From DASRHT01 sp035293765 (GTDB lineage: Bacteria; Chloroflexota; Ktedonobacteria; Ktedonobacterales; Ktedonobacteraceae): DNA of 64,000 nucleotides. Location: the NCBI GenBank assembly GCA_035293765.1, contig DATGMF010000020.1, positions 1 through 64,000 on the forward strand, written 5' to 3'. Below, piece after piece: positions 37,954 through 47,555 of the stretch (its first letter is position 1; each line of letters begins with the position of its first letter). The translations under genes were made by a program, and so were the position numbers. The notes under the pieces were generated by a model. That model was given only the letters and a program-made list of their open reading frames with translations. It ran no database searches and was not told where the DNA came from.

Positions 37954-38024
37954 GTATTTTCTCCTGATTCTCTATCTATATGTAGCCTCGGATGTATATC
38001 ACCCATCACAGGGCAGGGGCTGTA

Positions 38025-38065
38025 GGGGCAACTCCCACGATGAATCGGGGAGCTACCGGTTGCCC
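38025..38065. repeat. Dispersed palindromic repeat, copy B (between argJ and argD)
   Basis: The core at 38032-38052 is, on the minus strand, CTCCCCGATTCATCGTGGGA plus G, identical to copy A at 11836. It lies inside a larger hairpin, GGGCAAC (38026-38032) and GTTGCCC (38059-38065), linking it to the GTAGGGGC-type repeats. Confidence 0.6.
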
Positions 38066-38078
38066 TGTCCCAATATGA

Positions 38079-39290
38079 TTAGCGTGTATATAGCGTATTT
38101 TCGTCAATGTAGCCGTGGGTCAGGTCGCAACCCCAGGCGGTGGCCTGTCCATTGCCGAGGTGAAGGTCAACCGTAATTGTAACCTCGCTGCCCGCCATTG
38201 CGGCCCGCGCCTGCTCCTGATTGTATTGAGCAGCTACGCCCTGGCGCGTGACCTGCACATTGCCGATGAAAATATCGTATGTGTCCTGATGCAACTGGCA
38301 GCCGCTAGCTCCCAGCGCCGCCACGATACGTCCCCAGTTGGGATCGCCACCGGCCAGCGCGCATTGCCAGAGCGGGGAGAGCGTGATGCCGCGTGCCGCT
38401 TTGACCGCATCGGCTTTGTCGCGCGCTCCGCGCACATGCACCGTCATCAGCCTGGTTGCTCCCTCGCCGTCGCGCGCCATTTCGCGCGCCAGGTATTGCG
38501 TGATGCGACGTAACGCTTCGCGGAACGTTGCCGCCTCTGGATGCTGAGCGTTGATCGGCGCATTGCCTGCCAGGCCGTTGGCGAAGAGGACGCAAGTATC
38601 GTTGGTGGACATATCGCCGTCCATCGAGATCATATTGAACGAATCGTCAACGGCGGTCCGCAGTTCGTCGCGCAGCCAGCCGTATTCGAGGGCGGCATCA
38701 GTTGTCAGATAGCAGAGCATCGTCGCCATATTGGGATAGATCATGCCTGCGCCTTTTGTGACTCCGCCCAGCCGTACAGCTCGTCCATCAATCTGGAATT
38801 CCAGCGCCATGCGTTTGGGTCGTGTATCGGTGGTCAGGATCGCCTCAGAGAAGGCATCGCCGCGCTCTTTACTTAGCTCCATCTCTTGTACGCCTGCTTC
38901 GATCTTCTCTATCGGCAACTGGCGACCAATAATGCCAGTGGAAGAGCAAAGCACCAGCTCTTTGGCTATATGGAAGCGAGCGGCCACAAACTCGGTCATC
39001 CGGTTTGCGTTCCGTAATCCTTGCTCGCCCGTGGCGCAATTGGCGTTGCCGCTATTGACGATGACCGCCTGCGCTTTGCCGCTTTGCAGATGTTTCTGGC
39101 AGACAAGCACTGGAGCTGCTCGGGTGGCGCTGGTGGTGAAGGTACCCGCAGCAATGCAGGGGACGTCCGATAATAAAATAGCCAGATCTTTAATCGAGGC
39201 GTCCGATTTGATGCCGCAGGCCGTAGCGCCGGCGCGGAAACCCTGGGGGGCGGTTACGCAGTTATCAACCTCACGAAATAGTTCAGACAC
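38079..39290 (-). CDS. argJ: Bifunctional glutamate N-acetyltransferase / amino-acid acetyltransferase
   Basis: A 403-residue ornithine acetyltransferase family protein, starting the cyclic arginine pathway. Family blocks: GFRAGATACGIK, FTTSATRAAPV, VIVNSGNANCATG, and the self-cleavage site GAGMIYPNMATMLCYLTTDA, where the Thr of A-T-M-L becomes the beta-chain nucleophile. The C-terminal NPN... region reads GGDPNWGRIVAALG. GTG at 39290 with AGGAGG upstream is preferred over an ATG 13 codons earlier that would cover the ribosome site. Downstream is argD. Confidence 0.94.
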   Translation of the reverse strand: MSELFREVDNCVTAPQGFRAGATACGIKSDASIKDLAILLSDVPCIAAGTFTTSATRAAPVLVCQKHLQSGKAQAVIVNSGNANCATGEQGLRNANRMTEFVAARFHIAKELVLCSSTGIIGRQLPIEKIEAGVQEMELSKERGDAFSEAILTTDTRPKRMALEFQIDGRAVRLGGVTKGAGMIYPNMATMLCYLTTDAALEYGWLRDELRTAVDDSFNMISMDGDMSTNDTCVLFANGLAGNAPINAQHPEAATFREALRRITQYLAREMARDGEGATRLMTVHVRGARDKADAVKAARGITLSPLWQCALAGGDPNWGRIVAALGASGCQLHQDTYDIFIGNVQVTRQGVAAQYNQEQARAAMAGSEVTITVDLHLGNGQATAWGCDLTHGYIDENTLYTR

Positions 39291-39446
39291 TAAAACACCT
39301 CCTCCTAAAAGTAAAAAGCTCCAGGTCACGCAAGCGCATCCCAGGAGAAAAGCTCTAGACCTGGAAGACTGCGAGCCGGGAACTTTTTTGCGTAACCTTA
39401 TTGTACTATGTGGGCATAACTCTGCACAACCCCTCTCTCGTCAAGA
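39291..39446 (-). promoter_or_regulatory. Possible promoter and attenuator leader of argJ
   Basis: On the minus strand TTGTGC and TACAAT with 18 bp between lie about 100 bp before argJ. Between them and the start, CCAGGTC pairs with a downstream GACCTGG, immediately followed by AGCTTTTTACTTTT and then the ribosome site, resembling a terminator in the leader. No T-box or ARG-box motif was recognised. Confidence 0.35.
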
Positions 39447-41450
39447 TCAATTCTGGGTGTTAGCCTCGCCATTGTATGGGAGCTGGATTGGCGATGGTGC
39501 GGAATAGGATGCGTCTGGGAGCGGTAAGCTTTTAGGCTCAAGCTGGTGCGTTGGGTCGATCCCTGGCATCCCTGCGAGCACTGAAGGACCCTCTAGCGGC
39601 TCATCATTAAGCGGCTGATTGAAGAGAGACTCGAAGAGCGGCCCTTCCAGGGTTTCCTCTTTGATCAGGCGTTCGCTGATCATAATCAGGCGGGTTTTAT
39701 TTTGCAGCAGGATGTTATAGGCTTTATCGAATGCCTCCTGGATGATGGTGCGCACCTCTTCATCCACTTCGCGGGCTGTTTGCTCGCTGTAGTTGCGCTG
39801 CTCGCCAAAATCGCGGCCCAGGAAGACCAGTTCCTCTTTATGACCAAGCGCCATCGGGCCGATGCGGCTGCTCATGCCATACTCGGTGACCATCGAGCGC
39901 GCAATTTTTGTCACACGCTCGATATCATTTGACGCTCCGGTCGTCACTTCGCCGAAGATGATCAGCTCCGCCACATGGCCGCCGAGCGCATAAGCAAGCG
40001 TATCCTCGAACTGCGGCTTGCTCCACAGGTAGCGGTCCTCGGTTGGGAGCAGCATCGTGAAGCCACCTGCCTGCCCGCGGGCCACAATGGATACTTTATG
40101 GACTGGATCGGTGTTGGGGAGCATGCGCGCGACCAATGCATGACCCACTTCATGATAGGCCGTGATGGCTTTCTCCCGCTCGCTGATAATGCGACTCTTG
40201 CGCGCGGGTCCGGCTATGACGCGATCAATGGCTTCTTCAAGCTCGCTCATGCCGATTCTGCGTTTATTGCGTCGCGCCGCCAGGATAGCAGCTTCGTTCA
40301 GCAGATTAGCGAGGTCAGCGCCGGAGAAGCCGGGAGTTTGCTTGGCAAGCGTGTCCAGAGAGATGTTCGTTTCCAGTGGCTTGCCTTTCACATGCACCTG
40401 GAGGATCGCAATGCGTCCGCGAATATCGGGCCGATCAAGCACCACCTGCCGGTCAAAGCGCCCAGGACGCAATAGTGCGGGATCAAGCACGTCGGGGCGG
40501 TTCGTCGCTGCGATCACGATCACATTGGTGTTCGTGTCAAAGCCATCCATCTCGACAAGGATCTGGTTCAGCGTTTGCTCGCGTTCGTCGTGGGAGCCGC
40601 CCAGCCCGGCTCCACGCTGACGGCCAACCGCATCAATCTCATCGACGAAGACGATGCAGGGGCTATTGCGTTTAGCCTGCTCGAAGAGGTCGCGCACGCG
40701 GCTCGCGCCAACGCCGACGAACATCTCCACAAATTCAGAGCCGCTAATGCTGAAGAATGGCACCCCTGCTTCCCCTGCGACTGCGCGCGAGATCAGCGTC
40801 TTTCCTGTTCCCGGCGGGCCAACGAGCAGCAGGCCCTTAGGAATGCGAGCGCCGAGAGCGGCGAACTTTTCGGGATATTTGAGGAATTCGACAATCTCTT
40901 GTAGCTCTTGCTTGGCCTCCTCAACGCCTGCCACATCGGTAAAAGTCACGGTTGGCTTGTTGCCCATAAACATGCGGGCGCGGCTCTTCCCAAAAGACAT
41001 CGCCTGATTATTGCTTCCCTGCGCCTGGCGCACCATAAAGATCAGCAGGCCGCCCAGCAGTAAGAATGGAATAAGGCCGCCCAGCGTCCCGAGCCAGTTC
41101 CAGAAGTTGTTGGGGGATTCGTATTGCAGAATGAGGAGGCTATTATTGGTGTAGTCAATGTTATTGTCTTTTAGTACTTTTGTAATGTCGAAACTATCAT
41201 TAATAGTAGCAGCTTCTTTGGGAGCGTCGTTCCCTTTGCCCCGCGTCAATGTCAGGATATTGCTGGAGACGGTCAGTGTATCCTGCTGATTCTTTTTCAT
41301 GTCTGCCTGAAGATGGTTTAAGAGCGTGGATACATTGGCCTGAGTGACATTCGATTGTGGACGGAAAATAAAAATGATGACTACAGCGATAGCCAGGAGG
41401 GCCAGAAGCCAGAAAAAACTTGTTCTGAGCCATTTCCCACTGTTCGACAT
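39447..41450 (-). CDS. ftsH: ATP-dependent zinc metalloprotease FtsH
   Basis: A 667-residue membrane AAA+ protease that degrades misassembled and regulatory membrane proteins. Membrane segments at about 12-30 and 113-138 flank a periplasmic domain. Walker A is [13 protein letters not shown], Walker [13 protein letters not shown], the second region of homology [20 protein letters not shown], and the zinc site HEVGH (usual HEAGH) in [13 protein letters not shown]. The C-terminal tail is Pro-rich. ATG at 41450 has AGAGGA upstream; TATAAT at 41550-41555 on the minus strand may be its -10 box. Confidence 0.97.
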   Translation of the reverse strand: MSNSGKWLRTSFFWLLALLAIAVVIIFIFRPQSNVTQANVSTLLNHLQADMKKNQQDTLTVSSNILTLTRGKGNDAPKEAATINDSFDITKVLKDNNIDYTNNSLLILQYESPNNFWNWLGTLGGLIPFLLLGGLLIFMVRQAQGSNNQAMSFGKSRARMFMGNKPTVTFTDVAGVEEAKQELQEIVEFLKYPEKFAALGARIPKGLLLVGPPGTGKTLISRAVAGEAGVPFFSISGSEFVEMFVGVGASRVRDLFEQAKRNSPCIVFVDEIDAVGRQRGAGLGGSHDEREQTLNQILVEMDGFDTNTNVIVIAATNRPDVLDPALLRPGRFDRQVVLDRPDIRGRIAILQVHVKGKPLETNISLDTLAKQTPGFSGADLANLLNEAAILAARRNKRRIGMSELEEAIDRVIAGPARKSRIISEREKAITAYHEVGHALVARMLPNTDPVHKVSIVARGQAGGFTMLLPTEDRYLWSKPQFEDTLAYALGGHVAELIIFGEVTTGASNDIERVTKIARSMVTEYGMSSRIGPMALGHKEELVFLGRDFGEQRNYSEQTAREVDEEVRTIIQEAFDKAYNILLQNKTRLIMISERLIKEETLEGPLFESLFNQPLNDEPLEGPSVLAGMPGIDPTHQLEPKSLPLPDASYSAPSPIQLPYNGEANTQN

Positions 41451-41643
41451 CGGGGCTTCCTCTCTACTACTATGGCAAACGCATGAGCTACATATGTTCT
41501 ATATATACATAGGCTACCGAGTATTCAATGCCTGATTCTTGTGCGCTTTATTATAGCACACTTGCTGATTGATCTCATGTACAATATTTTTAACAAAAGC
41601 TATGACTACGAGTAATACCTCTTATTCAATAGCGGTACGTAAA

Positions 41644-42372
41644 TCAGGTCGTCTCCTTCTCGCCGGGACGGGCAAGCACCAATCCCCATACGGAGAGAGC
41701 GCCCGCCGCCAGTAATGGAGCGGCGCAAGCCTCTAAGGTTGCTCCAGTGGTGCAAACATCGTCTACCATTAGTATTTTACGTCCAGAGAGCGTTTCAGTT
41801 GCAAGTGGCTGCGTACAGCTAAAGGCTCCGAAGACGTTGCGTTTGCGCTCGCTGGCGGTCAGACCTACCTGTGGAGGCGTTGCCCGTACGCGTTTGACAA
41901 GGGTATCGTGCAGGGGCAGCCCTGTTCGGGCGGCGCAAACTTTTGCCAGCAAGTGGGCTTGGTTGTAGCCACGTTGGCGCTCTCGCTCGCTATGGAGCGG
42001 CACCGGGATGATGATATCGGCCTGCATATGGTATGCCATGTAGGTTCGCGCCAGCAGTGCGCCAAGTGGCTCAGCCAGGCGTGTATTGCCGGAGTATTTA
42101 AGGGCATGAATGCACGAACGCAAAGGGTCGGTATGGAGACTGCTTGCTCGTAGCCCGTTCATCTGCAAAGGCTGGTAGTAGCAGGATGGACACAATCCAT
42201 TTGGATCAAGCAGCGAGCAGCAGTAGTAGCAGCGAGCGGATGCCAGCGGTTGGATTTGCGCTATGCAGGATGGACAGAGGACGGTTCCACCACGCTGGCA
42301 CCCCGCACATTGAGGAGGGAAAAGCGTATCAAGCACGACCTGAATAACTCGTTCCAGGTGAAGGGTATGCAA
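41644..42372 (-). CDS. ComF family protein (phosphoribosyltransferase fold)
   Basis: A 242-residue ComF/GntX-type protein. The N-terminus has a Cys-rich zinc module (CAGCQRGGTVLCPSC, then CYYCCSLLDPNGLCPSC). The C-terminal part is a type I phosphoribosyltransferase with the PRPP loop ILMVDDVCTTGATLEACA. ComF acts in DNA uptake in competent bacteria, though in many genomes its role is unknown. It lies upstream of ftsH on the same strand with a 193-bp gap. Confidence 0.9.
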   Translation of the reverse strand: MHTLHLERVIQVVLDTLFPPQCAGCQRGGTVLCPSCIAQIQPLASARCYYCCSLLDPNGLCPSCYYQPLQMNGLRASSLHTDPLRSCIHALKYSGNTRLAEPLGALLARTYMAYHMQADIIIPVPLHSERERQRGYNQAHLLAKVCAARTGLPLHDTLVKRVRATPPQVGLTASERKRNVFGAFSCTQPLATETLSGRKILMVDDVCTTGATLEACAAPLLAAGALSVWGLVLARPGEKETT

Positions 42373-42537
42373 AACAGTAGCCAGGGACCACCTCCACGTC
42401 TATAAGCACGTTCGCCTCTTTACTATACTGAAAAATTATGAGGATTGCAATAAGCCTGAAACTGCTCAAATCATGACTGGATTGAGCGATCAGGACGATA
42501 TCGGCTTTTACAGGTGTAAATCCTGGGATTTACATTC

Positions 42538-42566
42538 TTGATGTTCACTGCTCTTAGTAGTATACT
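42538..42566 (+). promoter_or_regulatory. Promoter of the DUF1214 gene, leaderless type
   Basis: TTGATG (42538-42543), exactly 17 bp, then TATACT (42561-42566), a good sigma-70-like pair. Six bases later comes the ATG at 42573, so transcription should begin at or next to the start codon. No Shine-Dalgarno is available, which supports a leaderless mRNA. Confidence 0.6.
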
Positions 42567-42572
42567 TGAGGT

Positions 42573-43175
42573 ATGGCAAATATCCTCACCCTGCTTTCAG
42601 TCTCGCACATCGTGCAAGCAATCATCGTCGGCGGCGTGCTGGCGTTTCTCACAGCCAATATCGTGATGAACGCAGTGGCGAAAGCCATGACAACGACCGT
42701 CAACGGTTGGAGCATCACCTTGAAATGCGGCCAGCCTGGTAATGGCATCCTCCAACGGGCCGCATGCGCCAAAATCCTGCCCGCCGTCAATGTGGCGCAG
42801 GAGGCTGCGTACTGGACGACGACCGTGGATGGCGCGGGGCGGAGGCTCTCCGGCCAGCGCGATTACGTCCTGCATTTTCCTGGAGGACAACTCCCGCCGA
42901 ACGATGCATTCTGGTCGCTGACCATGACCGATGTTGTAGGGTACATGGTGCGTAACCCCATTGATCGCTCCAGTGTCGGCTCTCACTCCGGCTTGGCGCC
43001 CAACGCCGATGGCTCACTCGACATTTATATTCAGCGCACGGCTCCCGCCGGGCACGAATCCAACTGGCTGCCTGCACCGGCGGGCTACTTCAAGCTGATG
43101 CTCCGTGTGTATCTGCCCGGCCATGCTATCCTCGACGGCGAGTACCATGTGCCGCCAGTCAAGAGAGTGCATTGA
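42573..43175 (+). CDS. DUF1214 domain protein
   Basis: A 200-residue protein with an N-terminal membrane segment (about 8-30) and an outside DUF1214 domain: LPPNDAFWSLTMTDVVGYMV, NPIDRSSVGSHSGLAPNADG, SLDIYIQRTAPAGHESNWLP and the A-P-A-G-Y-F-K-L-x-LRVYLP end. DUF1214 normally forms the C-terminal half of DUF1254-DUF1214 proteins; here it is a separate gene placed before DUF1254. The function is not known. Confidence 0.85.
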   Translation: MANILTLLSVSHIVQAIIVGGVLAFLTANIVMNAVAKAMTTTVNGWSITLKCGQPGNGILQRAACAKILPAVNVAQEAAYWTTTVDGAGRRLSGQRDYVLHFPGGQLPPNDAFWSLTMTDVVGYMVRNPIDRSSVGSHSGLAPNADGSLDIYIQRTAPAGHESNWLPAPAGYFKLMLRVYLPGHAILDGEYHVPPVKRVH

Positions 43176-43176
43176 G

Positions 43177-43836
43177 ATGAACAGGCTTATTCTGAAATAC
43201 GCATATCCCATTACGTTTGCCATTCTGGCAGTCCTCGCATGGGTCGTCTACAGGATTTTTTCGACGGGGGGAAGCGGACTCATTACGTTCGTCGTTGCGG
43301 CAGTCCTCGTCTGGGGACTCGGCACATGCGCGTTCCTGTACTTCTGGCCGCTGATGACGTACAGTGCCTACGAAAGAGCGATAGTTCGGCATGGGCTTGG
43401 CGGCGACCCGATCCCCGTCAATACGCTGTACGCGGTGCCCACGCTCTCTTCGCCCGCGGCGTCAAACGCCAGCTTATTAGCAACCGGAACCAACGACGTG
43501 CTCTACGTCGGCGGCCTGCTTGACCTCTCCAAAGGGCCGCAAGTTTTGCATGTGCCGGACATGGCGAGCCGTTACTACAGCGTGCAGTTCACCGATCCGT
43601 CGGATGGCACTAATTTTGCCTACGTCGGCAAACGCACCACGGGAACCGAGGCAGGCGATTACCTCATTAGCGGGCCGGGCTGGAAAGGGACTGTGTCGCA
43701 GGGAATGACACAGATTTCTTCGCCTAACAATTCGGTGCTCGTTGTGGGTCGTGTATTTGTCGAGAGCGACCGCGATCTCCCGACCGCCTACGGGCTTGCG
43801 CAGCAGATACAGCTAACGCCACTCAGTCACTGCTAA
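43177..43836 (+). CDS. DUF1254 domain protein
   Basis: A 219-residue protein with two membrane segments near the start (about 7-25 and 33-58) and a DUF1254 domain: YSAYERAIVRHGLGGDPIPV, then DVLYVGGLLDLSKGPQVLHV and the R-Y-Y-S-V-Q-F-T-D segment. The start lies two bases after the DUF1214 stop, so the two are co-translated and probably form one complex equal to the usual fused protein. An earlier start inside the DUF1214 gene is possible but less likely. Confidence 0.85.
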   Translation: MNRLILKYAYPITFAILAVLAWVVYRIFSTGGSGLITFVVAAVLVWGLGTCAFLYFWPLMTYSAYERAIVRHGLGGDPIPVNTLYAVPTLSSPAASNASLLATGTNDVLYVGGLLDLSKGPQVLHVPDMASRYYSVQFTDPSDGTNFAYVGKRTTGTEAGDYLISGPGWKGTVSQGMTQISSPNNSVLVVGRVFVESDRDLPTAYGLAQQIQLTPLSHC

Positions 43837-43969
43837 TAGGAACAAACACTCGTCTCCAAACTATCTCGGCATAAATCTATTTAGATGCATAGTGACACAG
43901 AAGTGGAGAAGTGGCAAATGGGCATTTTCTATGCTCATGCCATTCTCCATTGCTGAGATATATTTTGTA

Positions 43970-45445
43970 TTACTCGTCTGCCGCCTTACGCATCGTGGGG
44001 AAGGCGATCACGTCGCGGATCGACTCCTGGTCGGCCATCAGCATGCAGATGCGGTCAACGCCGATGCCAAGTCCGCCGGTAGGAGGCATCCCCACCTCCA
44101 TCGCCTCCAGAAAATCCTCGTCCAGCACCTGGGCTTCGTCATCGCCCTGGGCGCGTTGCCGCATCTGGTCCTCGAAGCGCGCGCGCTGTTCCAACGGATC
44201 GTTCAGTTCAGTGTAGGCATTGCCGCATTCCAGGCCACCGATGAACGGCTGGAAGCGTTCAACCAGTTCGGGCATTGAGCGATGCTGCTTCGTCAACGGC
44301 GAGATATCAAGCGGGTAGTCGATTAAGAATAGCGGCTGCTTGAGTTCAGGAATGCCTTTGCGGAACATCGCGCCGAGCAAGTCATCGATCAGGCGGCCCC
44401 GGTTGTGGTGGGGATCAACCTCGTAACCATGCGCCCGCATCTCAGCGGCCAGGCTCTCCCGATCAGGGAACTTGTTGGGATCGATCCCGGTATATTCAGC
44501 AATAGCATCCAGCAGGGGGATGCGCTTCCAGGGAGGAGTCAGATCGATTTCTGTGCCCTGGTACGTGATAATGGGCGTGCCTTTGACCTCCTGGGCGATG
44601 TAAGCGATCATCTCTTCGACCAGTTGCATGATATCGTTATAGTCAGCATACGCCTGGTAGCATTCCATCATCGTAAATTCGGGGTTATGGCTGCGGTCGA
44701 TCCCCTCATTGCGGAAGTTTCGTCCAATTTCATAGACGCGCTCAAAGCCGGCCACGATCAAGCGTTTGAGGTAGAGCTCAAGCGCGATACGCAGATAGAG
44801 ATCGCGGTCCAGCGTATTATGATGAGTGATAAAAGGCCGCGCCGTAGCTCCTCCGTAGAGCGGTTGGAGGATAGGCGTCTCGACCTCTATGTAGCCCTGA
44901 CTCTCCAGAAAGCGCCGCATCGCGCTAATCGTGCGGCTGCGTATGACGAAGACCTGCTTGACCTCGTCGCCGTTCGCGATGAGGTCCAGGTAGCGTTTGC
45001 GCTGGCGCAGGTCCTTATCTTCTAATCCATGATACTTTTCGGGCAGGGGACGCAACCCTTTGGAGAGCAGGCGATAGCGGAGCACATGGAGCGTGCGTTC
45101 GCCTGTGCGTGTCACAAACAGAAAGCCGGTGGCTTGAATGAAATCGCCCAGGTCCAGCAGCTTAATGCTGCGATATGCCTCCTCGCCTAGATCGTTGATG
45201 CGGAAGTAGCACTGCATACTGCCCGTGCCATCTTCGATTTTGGCGAAGGCGGCCTTGCCCATCTCACGTAGCAGGCGGATGCGTCCAACGATGGTATAGG
45301 AGCCTTCCGGGCCAGCAAACTCATCGAAATGTGCAAGGATGTCTGCGATTGTATGGGTACGCTCGGCGCTGTTGGGATAGGGATTGATGCCCTGTTCCCG
45401 GAAAGCGTGCAGGCGTTGTATACGTATATCCCGTTCGTCTGTCAT
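43970..45445 (-). CDS. lysS: Lysyl-tRNA synthetase (class II)
   Basis: A 491-residue class IIb enzyme. The N-terminal OB-fold binds the anticodon (GRIRLLREMGKAAFAKIEDG). Motif 1 is around FLESQGYIEVETPILQ, motif 2 is GRNFRNEGIDRSHNPEFTMM, and motif 3 is GLGIGVDRICMLM near the C-terminus. ATG at 45445 has AGAGGA 9 nt upstream; an earlier in-frame start lacks one. It follows greA on the same strand with the terminator at 45612 between them. Confidence 0.97.
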   Translation of the reverse strand: MTDERDIRIQRLHAFREQGINPYPNSAERTHTIADILAHFDEFAGPEGSYTIVGRIRLLREMGKAAFAKIEDGTGSMQCYFRINDLGEEAYRSIKLLDLGDFIQATGFLFVTRTGERTLHVLRYRLLSKGLRPLPEKYHGLEDKDLRQRKRYLDLIANGDEVKQVFVIRSRTISAMRRFLESQGYIEVETPILQPLYGGATARPFITHHNTLDRDLYLRIALELYLKRLIVAGFERVYEIGRNFRNEGIDRSHNPEFTMMECYQAYADYNDIMQLVEEMIAYIAQEVKGTPIITYQGTEIDLTPPWKRIPLLDAIAEYTGIDPNKFPDRESLAAEMRAHGYEVDPHHNRGRLIDDLLGAMFRKGIPELKQPLFLIDYPLDISPLTKQHRSMPELVERFQPFIGGLECGNAYTELNDPLEQRARFEDQMRQRAQGDDEAQVLDEDFLEAMEVGMPPTGGLGIGVDRICMLMADQESIRDVIAFPTMRKAADE

Positions 45446-45611
45446 AGCTGTATTCCTCTCAACAAGCGTGCCAGGCAGCATGCGTGAGATATGATGGGCA
45501 AATGATCTGATAATATTGCATACGGATAGAAGCTGCCGGCCCATGATGCCACCTATTGTAACATTGTTTTAATCCGATGGGTAGACCGTCTATTGATGTT
45601 TAGTGCATAGA

Positions 45612-45649
45612 GCAAAACCTGCGGTCACTATCAAGACCGCAGGTTTTGC
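45612..45649 (-). terminator. greA terminator
   Basis: GCAAAACCTGCGGTC at 45612-45626 pairs perfectly with 45635-45649, giving a 15-bp stem with an 8-nt loop, 36 bp after the greA stop. Confidence 0.8.
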
Positions 45650-45684
45650 AATTGTTGTAGCTGTTAGTTTTCCAGGTGAGCAGC

Positions 45685-46149
45685 TTATTCAATAGAAAGA
45701 ATCGTGTACTCCTTTACACCTCCAGGTGTTGAGACGATCACCTCATCGCCGGCCATATGTCCTAAAAGCGCCTTCCCCACTGGCGACTCATTTGAAATAC
45801 GCCCGGCGCTCGGATTGGCCTCGTAAGCTCCAACGAGTGTATAGTGGCACTCGCGGCCATCGGCTGTACGGAGATGGACAATGGACCCGAGAGAGACCAC
45901 GTCGGTGCGTGCGTGATCGATGATCTTCGCTTTTGCCAGGAGCTGCTCCAGCTCCATAATACGCCCTTCCAGGCGTGCCTGCTCGTTTTTAGCGTCTTCA
46001 TAAGCTGCATTGTCGATGACGTCGCCCGACTCTTTTGCGTCATGTAGGTACTGAGCGACCTCAGACCGCTTGGTTGTGCGCAGAAACTCCAGTTGGCTGA
46101 GTACGCGCTGGATGCCTTCACTGGTAAGGAATACGTCCTGTGTCTCCAT
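45685..46149 (-). CDS. greA: Transcription elongation factor GreA
   Basis: A 154-residue factor that helps backtracked RNA polymerase cleave its transcript. The N-terminal coiled-coil has LTSEGIQRVLSQLEFL and the acidic tip DNAAYEDAKNEQARLEGRI; the C-terminal FKBP-like domain ends with VGKALLGHMAGDEVIVSTPG. ATG at 46149 is chosen because AGGGG lies upstream; another ATG six codons earlier would cover this site. It sits between birA and lysS. Confidence 0.96.
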   Translation of the reverse strand: METQDVFLTSEGIQRVLSQLEFLRTTKRSEVAQYLHDAKESGDVIDNAAYEDAKNEQARLEGRIMELEQLLAKAKIIDHARTDVVSLGSIVHLRTADGRECHYTLVGAYEANPSAGRISNESPVGKALLGHMAGDEVIVSTPGGVKEYTILSIE

Positions 46150-46212
46150 GTTCTGTTTTCCCCTCATTCGGCGGTGGAAGCGTCTCCTCCACCATTGTTA
46201 CTCTTCCATCAA

Positions 46213-47091
46213 TCACTCTGTGGGATATCCGATGTCCCCCCAGGTAACGTTGATCTGTGTCCCTGAATGACTACGGAGTAACAGCTCTCCGGTATCATTC
46301 ACATCATCAGCAAAGCCGCTGATAAGCTTTGTGCCCTGATGCACCTCAACAAGGCGACCGAGCGTTGATAATTGACGACGCCACTGCTCTCGTATCAGCC
46401 GAGAGGTGGTTCCATAAGCCGCTGCTACTGGATCGTGCATTTCCTGTTGCAGGGCCAGGTGGTGCGTCTCAAGGTAGTACAGCAAGCGAGCAATAAATGC
46501 TTCTCGGCTAACCGTATGGCCGCAGGCCGTTTCAAGCGTGATAGCTTTCGCCGTCAGCGCCGGATCGGCCTGCAGAGTGCCTGATCCATACTCGGCAGCC
46601 TGCTCAATCTGTCCATTGACGTTGACCCCTATCCCCACGACAGCAATCATATGACCGAAGCGATCATGGCTGGTCTCGATCAGGATACCAGCGACCTTGC
46701 GATCTGCAATCAGGATATCGTTGGGCCATTTGATCGTAGCCGTAAGCCCACAGATATCGGAGATTGCGTCAACCGCCGCAAGCGCAGCAATCATTACCAG
46801 CAGGTATGGCGGGAATAGTGGTCGGAGGATGGTTGATACCAGCGCATTAAGGCCGTAAATATCTACCCAGCGCCGTCCTTGCCTACCCTTACCCGCCGTC
46901 TGACTCTCGGTAAGTACGACTACCCCTTCCTCTGAGCCCTGATGGGCCAGTTGCATTGCCTGTGTATTGGTCGAATCTATCTTCGGTATATAAACTAAGC
47001 GCTTTCCCAGGCCGAAACATTGGGTATCCAGTAGATGTTGTAGTTGTTCTATATCAAGCCGCCTGGAATGGACTGTCTCAAACTTATTCAA
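46213..47091 (-). CDS. birA: Biotin-[acetyl-CoA carboxylase] ligase
   Basis: A 292-residue biotin protein ligase. The biotinyl-AMP loop is AGKGRQGRRWVD, with KIDSTNTQAMQL before it and IKWPNDILIADRKVAGILIE after it. The N-terminal DNA-binding domain of E. coli BirA is missing, so this is a ligase without repressor function. The start at TTG 47091 is uncertain. greA follows 63 bp downstream. Confidence 0.92.
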   Translation of the reverse strand: MNKFETVHSRRLDIEQLQHLLDTQCFGLGKRLVYIPKIDSTNTQAMQLAHQGSEEGVVVLTESQTAGKGRQGRRWVDIYGLNALVSTILRPLFPPYLLVMIAALAAVDAISDICGLTATIKWPNDILIADRKVAGILIETSHDRFGHMIAVVGIGVNVNGQIEQAAEYGSGTLQADPALTAKAITLETACGHTVSREAFIARLLYYLETHHLALQQEMHDPVAAAYGTTSRLIREQWRRQLSTLGRLVEVHQGTKLISGFADDVNDTGELLLRSHSGTQINVTWGDIGYPTE

Positions 47092-47315
47092 ACGCCACCA
47101 CTTTACTTCTATCTGCTCATTTGCCTATAGTGATTCTGGCCCAGCTATAAGCATAGGATCAGCAAACAGATGATGTGCTTTGCCAGGGTTAAGATACGCG
47201 CTGTATGGGTCAGCTCAAAATATTTCTGGATAGTAGTATAGAGGTGTATACTATATTTATCGGGTATAGCATCAGTGACCAGAAATTATGCAAAGAGCGT
47301 TAGCCGATAAAAAAA

Positions 47316-47355
47316 CCAGAGCAATGGCAGGAATGGAGTTCCGCCCTCGCTCTGG
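47316..47355 (-). terminator. Terminator of the candidate small RNA
   Basis: CCAGAGC (47316-47322) pairs with GCTCTGG (47349-47355), with a further GGC-GGAA/TTCC-GCC helix inside; on the minus strand it is followed by GGTTTTTTTATC. Confidence 0.75.
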
Positions 47356-47451
47356 AAGCGCTGCACAAGCAGGCTGGATTACGTAACCTACCAGTGTATC
47401 GTTTCAACCTTGCTGGCTATAAAACCAGAGGCGATAAAGAAGAGAGGCTGG

Positions 47452-47526
47452 CTAATGCCCTGTCCCCCTCGTCTGGAAGGTGTGGGAATCTACAACGCTG
47501 CCTGCGCAGCTACATAATTGATCCAT
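47452..47526 (-). CDS. Candidate micro-ORF (24 aa)
   Basis: ATG at 47526 opens a 24-codon frame (MDQLCSCAGSVVDS...), stopped by TAG. It is preceded by AAAGGAGGTG, complementary over ten bases to the usual 16S rRNA 3' end (CACCTCCTTT), with 8 nt to the ATG. The peptide has two Cys and no recognised family. The ribosome site is among the strongest in the window, so translation is likely even if the peptide is only a leader. Confidence 0.4.
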   Translation of the reverse strand: MDQLCSCAGSVVDSHTFQTRGTGH

Positions 47527-47555
47527 TTACACACCACCTCCTTTCATTGGAAGGT

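Larger units (their letters stand above)
47307..47549 (-). ncRNA. Candidate small RNA with own promoter and terminator
   Basis: A complete transcription unit of about 243 nt lies in the 718-bp gap between birA and the DUF433 gene. It has TTGACA-18-TACAAT (47556-47585, minus strand) and a strong terminator at 47307-47355. Inside is one 24-codon ORF behind a near-perfect Shine-Dalgarno, and the rest is non-coding. I could not match it to 6S, SRP, RNase P, tmRNA or a known riboswitch. It could be a regulatory RNA, a leader peptide unit or a dual-function RNA. Confidence 0.5.

Noticed and set aside
36727..39290. argD and argJ as part of the phosphonate cluster
   Set aside because: They are on the opposite strand beyond a strong terminator and form an ordinary arginine pair.
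45446..45684. T-box leader in front of lysS
   Set aside because: The conserved AGGGTGGAACCGCG core is missing; only the greA terminator is seen.
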